This document shows, in pieces, positions 1 to 4,732 of a stretch of DNA of 5,459 nt. A program made the translations under genes and the position numbers. Source of the DNA: Spirochaetaceae bacterium (GTDB taxonomy: Bacteria; Spirochaetota; Spirochaetia; DSM-27196; SLST01); contig SKVA01000276.1 of NCBI GenBank assembly GCA_007129695.1, positions 1 through 5,459 on the forward strand, given 5' to 3'. Positions within the stretch are counted from its first letter, which is position 1. Each line of letters opens with the position of its first letter. Below the pieces are notes generated by a model that saw only the letters and a program-made list of their open reading frames with translations, did not search any database and was not told the origin of the DNA.

Positions 1-187
1 GAACAGCCTCGCGCGTGACTTCCTGCGGCGAATGAAGGTGAGCTTCCGGTTGATCCCCCCGACGCGCGAACGAGTGCAGGAGTGGGCCGATCGCCTCTGT
101 ACGACCGACGCATTCAACCAGATCCGCCGACGCGACGACCTCAAGGAGTATGTAAAACTCTACATGCTCACGGTTCTTGGCAAGTAG
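1..187 (+). CDS. C-terminal end of an unrecognised protein (5' truncated)
   Basis: An open frame enters from the left edge, first complete codon at base 2, and ends at TAG 185-187, giving the last 61 residues of a protein. Codons favour G/C at the third position as in the other genes. The fragment is rich in charged residues and looks helical: a basic stretch (FLRRMK), a short strand-like piece (SFRLIPP), then helices ending in KEYVKLYMLTVLGK. I see no catalytic motif and cannot assign a family. Its stop lies 3 bases from the end of the convergent exonuclease gene, so there is no room for a separate terminator between them. That this is real coding sequence rests on codon use and protein-like composition; the function is unknown. 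Confidence 0.65.
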   Translation, partial: NSLARDFLRRMKVSFRLIPPTRERVQEWADRLCTTDAFNQIRRRDDLKEYVKLYMLTVLGK

Positions 188-190
188 GCG

Positions 191-778
191 TTACCGCGAG
201 GCCATCAGCACGTCCGACAGCGGAAGATCACCCATGAAGCTCAGCTCTGCTACGCAGCGGTTGAACAGCCGCATACACATCACAGCGTCGTCGAGCGCAC
301 GGTGCGCCCGGTTTGGCGGCAGCCCGAGGTCGACCGCCAGGTTCTGCAGGCTGTAACTCCGTCGCCTGGGAAACGCCTTGATCGCGAGCGTCTGCGTGTC
401 GACAACCGGATTGCGTACGTCACCGAGGCCCGCACCTTGTACCGCGGCGCGCAGAAAGCCCAGATCGAACGGCGCGTTGTGCGCGACGAGCACCGCGTTT
501 GCCAGGAATCCGACGAACTCGGGAACCACATCGACGACCGGGCGGCATCCGGCCACATCGGCGTCCGATATGCCGCTCACGCGCGCCGCGTCGGGCGAAA
601 TCGGGATCCCTGGATCTGCGAGTAGCTCAAACTCGGCCAGGACCGAATCGCCGCGGAATCTCACCGCGCCGAACTCGACGATTCGGTCGCTCGCCGGGTA
701 GAGCCCGGTCGTCTCGAAGTCAAACGCGACGAACTCGACGTCGGTGACCGCCGCGAGCCCTTCCGGCATATCACTCAT
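191..778 (-). CDS. DEDDh 3'-5' exonuclease, DnaQ / Pol III epsilon-like
   Basis: This 195-residue protein has all three motifs of the DEDDh exonuclease family. Exo I is FVAFDFETTGLYP (Asp20, Glu22), Exo II is LVAHNAPFDLGFL (Asp105) and Exo III is NRAHRALDDA (His159, Asp164, H-x4-D spacing). These residues bind two metal ions and activate water to remove 3'-terminal nucleotides. The closest relatives are expected among the proofreading epsilon subunit and PolC exonuclease domain; RNase T-like or other nucleic-acid trimming is possible. The protein is stand-alone, with no polymerase, helicase or GIY-YIG domain attached. The frame stays open to a GTG at 799, but I chose the ATG at 778 because GGAGGT (783-788) sits 4 bases upstream of it. 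The family assignment is firm; the in vivo substrate is inferred. Confidence 0.92.
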   Translation of the reverse strand: MSDMPEGLAAVTDVEFVAFDFETTGLYPASDRIVEFGAVRFRGDSVLAEFELLADPGIPISPDAARVSGISDADVAGCRPVVDVVPEFVGFLANAVLVAHNAPFDLGFLRAAVQGAGLGDVRNPVVDTQTLAIKAFPRRRSYSLQNLAVDLGLPPNRAHRALDDAVMCMRLFNRCVAELSFMGDLPLSDVLMASR

Positions 779-1103
779 GCATACCTCCATTGTTGACACG
801 ATCCACGCGGTCGTTCAGCGTATCGCCATGACCGTGTCTCACCTGCTTGCCGAATACGATCTTTCGCTCGACGACATCCGCTGGTACCTCGCGCACCAGC
901 TCACCGAAAGCATTCTGTCGCAGCGAGAGAGCCCGACCGAGATAACGCGCCGCATCTGGTCGGGCTCTCTCGAGGGCGAACTCTACCAGATGGATGAACG
1001 GTTTCTGGCGCGCCTTCAGGACGAACTCGACCGGCGGCTGACCGATGAGCCGCAGGTCCGCGACATCCTCGAACACGCCCGAATGCTCAAGATGCGTCGG
1101 TGA
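777..1103 (+). CDS. Small helical protein of unknown function
   Basis: This gene encodes about 108 residues, with ATG at 777 and TGA at 1101-1103. I do not recognise the family. The sequence reads as a real soluble protein: amphipathic helices (IVDTIHAVVQRIA, LDDIRWYLAHQL, ERFLARLQDELDRRL, VRDILEHARML), many acidic residues, two Trp, and none of the Arg/Pro/Ser-rich composition of antisense shadow frames. No signal peptide or membrane segment is visible. The start is uncertain: neither ATG 777 nor ATG 828 has a Shine-Dalgarno sequence, and starting at 828 would shorten it to 91 residues. Its 5' end overlaps the start of the exonuclease gene by 2 bases (divergent) and its 3' end overlaps the phosphoglucomutase gene by 17 bases (convergent). 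Residues 50-66 lie over a perfect 15-bp inverted repeat. Reality of the gene is likely; its role is unknown. Confidence 0.68.
   Translation: MHTSIVDTIHAVVQRIAMTVSHLLAEYDLSLDDIRWYLAHQLTESILSQRESPTEITRRIWSGSLEGELYQMDERFLARLQDELDRRLTDEPQVRDILEHARMLKMRR
783..788 (-). promoter_or_regulatory. Ribosome binding site of the exonuclease gene
   Basis: On the minus strand GGAGGT lies 4 bases before the ATG at 778. This is a near-ideal Shine-Dalgarno sequence and decides the start: the upstream in-frame GTG (799) and ATG (790) either precede or overlap it. The same bases are inside the + strand gene if that gene starts at 777, where they encode residues 3-4. Confidence 0.75.
924..972. repeat. Perfect 15-bp inverted repeat (hairpin)
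   Basis: The left arm CGAGAGAGCCCGACC (924-938) is the exact reverse complement of the right arm GGTCGGGCTCTCTCG (958-972), with a 19-base loop that can close by one further G:T pair (939/957). Neither strand has a T-run after the stem, so it is not a canonical intrinsic terminator. It lies inside the small + strand gene (residues 50-66) and also between the phosphoglucomutase and exonuclease genes on the minus strand. Possible roles are a bidirectional transcription block without a U-tract, an mRNA processing or stability hairpin, or a protein-binding dyad. Confidence 0.85.
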
Positions 1104-2889
1104 CCGAAGCGATCTGCTGTTCGACCCACGCTTCGATCCGTCCGAGCTGCAGCTTGCTCGCCTCGATCGCGCGTTCGATGTCCATGCCCGGGGTCTGGCA
1201 GACCGACGCGTAGAACTTGATCTTCGGCTCGGTCCCCGACGGGCGCGCGCTGACGACCGTTTCATCGTCCAGGATGTACTGCAGCACGTTCGACGACGGC
1301 AGGTCGATCTGCCGTTCGCGTTCTCCCGACGCGTATACCACGCGGCCACTCTTGAAATCTTTGATCTCGCGCACCGGGACGCCGGCGATTTCGCGCGGCG
1401 GCTGCTCGCGCAGCTGCCTCATCATCGACGCCATCAGGTCTGCGCCCGAGCTCCCCTTGAAGTAGCGCGAAATCTGGATCTCTTCGTGGTAGCCAAACTC
1501 CATCCAGAGCTCGCGCAGCCGATCGAGGACGCCCTTGTGCTGCGAGACGTGATAGAGCGCCATCTCCGCGGTCAGCACGGCCGCGGTGATCGCGTCTTTG
1601 TCTCTGACCTCGGTGCCGATCAGGTAGCCGTAACTCTCTTCGCCGCCGAGCACGTAGGTGCCGCGATCGGGGTGGTCGTCGAGCTCGCGCATTACCGTCG
1701 CGATGTGCTTGAACCCGGTCAGCGTGTCGACCACTCGTGCGCCGTGATGCTCGGCGATCTTCTTCTGCAGCTCGGTCGTAACGATCGTCTTGACGAAGAC
1801 CGGATTCGCCGGCATCCGCCGTGTTTCGCGCAAGCCCCCGAGTACGTAGTCCGCAAGCAGCGCGCCAAGCTGGTTACCCGTGACAAGACGATAGTCGGTA
1901 CCGACCGGCACGGCGATTCCGATCCGGTCAGCGTCGGGATCGGTGCCCATCACGATGTCTGCGCGCCGTTCACGGCCGAGCCGAACCGCGAGATCCATCG
2001 CGTCGGCCTCTTCGGGATTCGGAGACTTGACGGTCGGGAACTCGCCGTCGGGTTCACGCTGTTCGGGAACGGTGACGACGGTGGCGCCGAGCTCACCGAG
2101 CACGCGCTCCACCATCATGGCACCGGTGCCGTGAAGCGGGGTATAGACGACCGTCAGCGACGATCCGCGCTCCTGCAGAAGCTCGGGCCGCACGCTCTGC
2201 CGCTTGACCATCGCGACGAAGCGATCGTCGATCCGGTCGTCCAGATATTCGAGGAGCCCGCGTTCGAGCGCCTCCTCCTTCGTAAGACGTTTCGGCGTCC
2301 CAGACACCGCGCGAACCTCGTCAATGATAGCGCGATCGTGCGGCGCGACGATCTGCGAGCCATCGGACCAGTAGACTTTGTACCCATTGTACTCGGGCGG
2401 ATTGTGACTCGCGGTGACCACGACGCCGGTCGTCGCGCCAAGATCGCGGACGGCGAACGAGAGTTCGGGCGTCGGCCGCAGCGACGGGAACAGGTACGCC
2501 TTTATGCCGTGCGCGGCGAACACGAGCGCGGTACTCAGCGCGAACTCTTTACTGTACCGGCGTGAATCGTGCGCTATCACGGCGCGCAACTCCCCGCTCG
2601 TCGACGAGCCGGCGCGAACGCAGTAGCGCGCAAGCCCTTCGGTCGCGCGGCCGATGACGAGCGGGTTCATCCGGTTGCTGCCTCCACCGATCACACCGCG
2701 CAACCCGCCGGTCCCGAACTCCAGGTCGGTATAGAACCGGTCGGTAAGGTCGTCGCCGATCGGTTCGTCGGGTTCCCGAGCGTCGATGAGCCGCTCGACC
2801 TCGCCGCGGAACCGCTCATCGGTCTCGTGTTCGAGATACTCGCGGGCCCTTGCAAGAATCTGCTCGGCTGTGTGCTTGTGATCACTCAT
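1087..2889 (-). CDS. Phosphoglucomutase, PgcA/PGM2-type alpha-D-phosphohexomutase
   Basis: This 600-residue protein is full length for the family, near the size of Bacillus subtilis PgcA. It should interconvert glucose-6-phosphate and glucose-1-phosphate in the cytoplasm, linking glycolysis to glycogen and nucleotide-sugar synthesis. Landmarks in order: EFGTGGLRG near residue 58, the catalytic phosphoserine loop TASHNPPEYNG (Ser161), the Mg-binding loop GTDPDADR (Asp317, Asp319, Asp321), the sugar-specificity loop GGEESYGY (416-422) and the phosphate-binding loop RPSGTEPKIK (549-558). The GEES form of the sugar loop points to glucose rather than the GEMS form of dual mannose/glucose enzymes, though activity on mannose phosphates cannot be excluded. 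The start ATG overlaps the 3' end of the HAD phosphatase gene by 8 bases and has a good Shine-Dalgarno sequence, so the two are probably cotranscribed and coupled. The 3' end overlaps the convergent small gene by 17 bases. Confidence 0.95.
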   Translation of the reverse strand: MSDHKHTAEQILARAREYLEHETDERFRGEVERLIDAREPDEPIGDDLTDRFYTDLEFGTGGLRGVIGGGSNRMNPLVIGRATEGLARYCVRAGSSTSGELRAVIAHDSRRYSKEFALSTALVFAAHGIKAYLFPSLRPTPELSFAVRDLGATTGVVVTASHNPPEYNGYKVYWSDGSQIVAPHDRAIIDEVRAVSGTPKRLTKEEALERGLLEYLDDRIDDRFVAMVKRQSVRPELLQERGSSLTVVYTPLHGTGAMMVERVLGELGATVVTVPEQREPDGEFPTVKSPNPEEADAMDLAVRLGRERRADIVMGTDPDADRIGIAVPVGTDYRLVTGNQLGALLADYVLGGLRETRRMPANPVFVKTIVTTELQKKIAEHHGARVVDTLTGFKHIATVMRELDDHPDRGTYVLGGEESYGYLIGTEVRDKDAITAAVLTAEMALYHVSQHKGVLDRLRELWMEFGYHEEIQISRYFKGSSGADLMASMMRQLREQPPREIAGVPVREIKDFKSGRVVYASGERERQIDLPSSNVLQYILDDETVVSARPSGTEPKIKFYASVCQTPGMDIERAIEASKLQLGRIEAWVEQQIASVTDAS

Positions 2890-3574
2890 GCTGTTCCTCC
2901 AGCGATCTGACGATCGCGACCAGTTCCTCCGGGCGATCGATCACCCAGTCCGCGCCGCTCTCTTCGAGCTCGTCGCGGCCCCGGAAGCCCCATGCGGCTC
3001 CGACCGAACCGACACCCGCGGCCCGCGCGGTCTGCACGTCAACGTCGGAGTCCCCAACGTAGAGCGCGCGTCCGGGCGGGTCCATCAACGCCACAAGGTG
3101 GATCAACGACGCCGGATCAGGTTTCGCCGGATAGTCAGGTCGTTGCCCCACCGCGTGGCAAAAGGCATCGGGAGCGAAAAACGCATCGACGATCCGGCGA
3201 ACAAGCGGATCGGGCTTGTTCGACAGCACCGCGAAACCGATCGCACCACCGGCGATTGCACGCAGCTCGGCAAGCGCATCGGCGATACCGTCGTACGGCT
3301 TGGTCAGCACCACCGGCTCTCGTGCGTACTCATCCTTGATCTCGGCGACCAGCCGATCGATCAGGGCGTCGCTCGGTTCGCGACCCGAATCGCGGACCCC
3401 GACCGCCCGGCACACAAGCTCGCGCATACCCGATCCGACCATCATCCTGTACGCGTCGGTCGCGTGCGTCGGCAGTCGGTGCCGCGCGAGTACGCGATTG
3501 GCGACGCGTGCGATATCTGATAGGGTATCGAGCAAGGTGCCGTCCAGATCGAACAGCAACGCGCGCACGGCCAT
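2882..3574 (-). CDS. HAD-superfamily phosphatase, phosphoglycolate phosphatase (Gph)-like
   Basis: This 230-residue protein has the four HAD motifs: I, FDLDGTLLDT (nucleophile Asp9, acid/base Asp11); II, AVLSNKP (Ser118); III, YPAKPDP (Lys151); IV, YVGDSDVDVQTA (Asp175, Asp179). The helical cap between motifs I and II, the total length and the DGTLLDT form match the Gph branch, which hydrolyses 2-phosphoglycolate arising from repair of oxidised DNA ends. Substrate calling inside this family is unreliable. Beta-phosphoglucomutase is a relative, and the neighbouring phosphoglucomutase makes another sugar phosphate conceivable, but the motif I wording favours a phosphatase. The ATG at 3574 has no Shine-Dalgarno sequence; a promoter-like pair ends only 5 bases upstream, so the message may be leaderless. 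It is the first gene of a minus-strand pair with the mutase. Confidence 0.9.
   Translation of the reverse strand: MAVRALLFDLDGTLLDTLSDIARVANRVLARHRLPTHATDAYRMMVGSGMRELVCRAVGVRDSGREPSDALIDRLVAEIKDEYAREPVVLTKPYDGIADALAELRAIAGGAIGFAVLSNKPDPLVRRIVDAFFAPDAFCHAVGQRPDYPAKPDPASLIHLVALMDPPGRALYVGDSDVDVQTARAAGVGSVGAAWGFRGRDELEESGADWVIDRPEELVAIVRSLEEQHE
2896..2900 (-). promoter_or_regulatory. Ribosome binding site of the phosphoglucomutase gene
   Basis: GGAGG on the minus strand lies 6 bases before the ATG at 2889, inside the last codons of the HAD gene (Leu-Glu-Glu). Together with the 8-base ATGAGTGA overlap it supports translational coupling of the two genes and fixes the mutase start. Confidence 0.75.
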
Positions 3575-3579
3575 TCGCT

Positions 3580-3609
3580 ACTGTACTGCGCGCATCTCGA
3601 CTCCGTCAA
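3580..3609 (-). promoter_or_regulatory. Candidate promoter for the HAD-phosphoglucomutase pair
   Basis: On the minus strand TTGACG (3609-3604) and TACAGT (3585-3580) are separated by 18 bases, matching the sigma-70 -35 and -10 consensus at 5 of 6 and 4 of 6 positions. The -10 ends 5 bases before the HAD start codon, so transcription would begin at or next to the ATG and give a leaderless mRNA, in line with the missing Shine-Dalgarno sequence. It fits the only intergenic space available, the 39-base divergent spacer. This is a visual match only. Confidence 0.4.
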
Positions 3610-3613
3610 TTCC

Positions 3614-4732
3614 ATGAGAATCCTGTTCGTGGAGTCGTTCTACGGAGGCTCGCACCGCGAAGTCGCCGACAGCATCCGCGAGCACAGCCGGCACCAGATC
3701 GACCTGGTCACGTTGAGCGCCGCTCGCTGGAAGTGGCGCATCAGGGCCGCGGCGCTCGAGTTCGCCGATTCGGTGTGCGTCGACGGATACGACCTGATCG
3801 TCTGTACGGGCCTGCTGCGCGTCGCAGACCTCCTCATGACTACCCGCCGCCCCTCCTCGGGCACTATTCCTCCGGTCCTGCTCTACTGCCACGAGACGCA
3901 GCTGTGCTACCCGGTACCCGATGGCAGGCGAATGGACATCGACCTGGGGATCGCCGACATCGCGAACATGCTCTGCGCCGACTCGGTAGCGTTCAACTCC
4001 TCCTCGCACCGGGACGCGTTTCTCACCGAAGCGCCGCGGTTCATCGAGCGGATCCACGCGTCGACGCTGTCGCACGCGGTTGCTGCTATCGAGCGCAGGA
4101 GCGTCGTCTGCGAGCCGGGAATCGCGCCGCGCGCGTGGCCGGCGGCTACCACCGGTGGGGCGGATCCCGCCGGTGGGACCGCTACTACCGACCCGCCGAT
4201 CGTGCTGTGGAACCATCGCTGGGAGTTCGACAAGAACCCCGACGCGTTCTTCCACGCGCTGCGCGCGGTTCGCGCGCGCGGCGTTCGCTTCCGTCTCGCG
4301 ATCGCCGGCGAGCACTCGCGGCGGATCCCGGACGCGTTTGACGCGGCGCGCGCCGAGTTCGGAGATGCGATCGTTCACTACGGATACGCGGAGAGCCGCG
4401 AGGAGTACTACGCGCTCCTCGACGCGGCGGACATCGTCGTGAGCACCGCGATCCAGGAGAACTTCGGGATCGCAGTGATGGAGGCGATCGCGGCCGGCTG
4501 TGCGCCGATCCTGCCCGACCGTCTCTCCTACCCGCGGCTGATCCCGGCAGCGTATCACAGTACCTGTCTCTACCGGTCGGACGACGAGCTCGTCGATCTG
4601 CTTTCTGGAGCGATCGAACAGCGGCTGCACCCCCCCGACGAGCTTGTCGAGCACGCGAGGAGCTTTTCGTGGACGCACCGCATTGTCGCGTTTGACGAGC
4701 TGTTCGAGCGCGTCGCGGACGGCAGGCGATGA
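3614..4732 (+). CDS. QTMAN/GTDC1-like glycosyltransferase (DUF3524), putative tRNA-queuosine mannosyltransferase
   Basis: This 372-residue GT-B glycosyltransferase closely follows human GTDC1/QTMAN as I recall it. The start MRILFVESFYGGSH matches the family's (I/L)xEAFYGGSH. It also has ARWKWRIRAAALEF (38-50), the CHETQLCYPV motif (92-101), NHRWEFDKNPDAFF (200-213) and ENFGIAVMEAIAAGCAPILP (282-301), with the GT4-type E-x7-E pair Glu282/Glu290, then a YP-x-LIPAAY stretch. Human QTMAN moves mannose from GDP-mannose to queuosine-34 of cytosolic tRNA-Asp. The same reaction here is inferred; donor and tRNA could differ. The N-terminal match fixes the ATG although no Shine-Dalgarno sequence precedes it. 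Residues 176-195, between the two Rossmann halves, form a Gly/Ala/Thr linker where human QTMAN has a long variable insert. No signal peptide or membrane segment is seen, so it should be cytoplasmic. Its stop overlaps the next gene's start as ATGA. Confidence 0.88.
   Translation: MRILFVESFYGGSHREVADSIREHSRHQIDLVTLSAARWKWRIRAAALEFADSVCVDGYDLIVCTGLLRVADLLMTTRRPSSGTIPPVLLYCHETQLCYPVPDGRRMDIDLGIADIANMLCADSVAFNSSSHRDAFLTEAPRFIERIHASTLSHAVAAIERRSVVCEPGIAPRAWPAATTGGADPAGGTATTDPPIVLWNHRWEFDKNPDAFFHALRAVRARGVRFRLAIAGEHSRRIPDAFDAARAEFGDAIVHYGYAESREEYYALLDAADIVVSTAIQENFGIAVMEAIAAGCAPILPDRLSYPRLIPAAYHSTCLYRSDDELVDLLSGAIEQRLHPPDELVEHARSFSWTHRIVAFDELFERVADGRR
4145..4198 (+). repeat. Degenerate repeat encoding a Gly/Ala/Thr linker
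   Basis: Inside the glycosyltransferase gene CCGGTGGG occurs twice, 18 bases apart (4152-4159 and 4170-4177). GCTACCACCG (4145-4154) recurs as GCTACTACCG (4181-4190), and CCACCGGTGG (4149-4158) is a 10-bp palindrome. The encoded segment is low-complexity (Thr, Gly, Ala, Asp, Pro). It falls at the junction of the N-terminal DUF3524 half and the C-terminal GT half, where an insertion would be tolerated. Confidence 0.6.

Noticed and set aside
793..821. TTGACA (793-798) as the -35 box of a promoter for the small + strand gene
   Set aside because: The -35 is perfect, but at 17-base spacing the -10 would be CAGCGT, which matches poorly. TATCGC at 821-826 is too far away. A chance match is likely.
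924..972. Intrinsic terminator at the 15-bp inverted repeat
   Set aside because: No run of T follows the stem on either strand and the 19-base loop is large, so I report it as an unexplained inverted repeat instead.
1045..2565. Open + strand frame of about 500 codons antisense to the phosphoglucomutase gene
   Set aside because: Its product is rich in Arg, His and Asp with no recognisable domain, and it lies opposite a gene with every expected motif. Long antisense frames are a normal by-product of strong G/C third-position bias.
3498..3526. Promoter-like TTGGCG-N17-TAGGGT on the + strand inside the HAD gene, a candidate for the glycosyltransferase operon
   Set aside because: Only 4/6 and 3/6 consensus matches. 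The locally unusual HAD codons CTA and TCA make it mildly suggestive, but not enough to annotate.
4257..4290. Alternating CG-rich run in the glycosyltransferase gene as possible Z-DNA
   Set aside because: Interrupted alternation that is explained by Ala/Arg codons (GCG/CGC) in a GC-rich gene.
3578..4678. Open minus-strand frame of about 366 codons opposite the glycosyltransferase gene
   Set aside because: Arg/Val/Asp-rich translation without motifs, fully shadowing a well-supported gene.
1087..4732. The phosphoglucomutase as supplier of mannose-1-phosphate for the QTMAN-like enzyme
   Set aside because: The sugar loop is GEES, typical of glucose phosphomutases, rather than GEMS, and the gene is on the opposite strand. 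Proximity alone is weak evidence.
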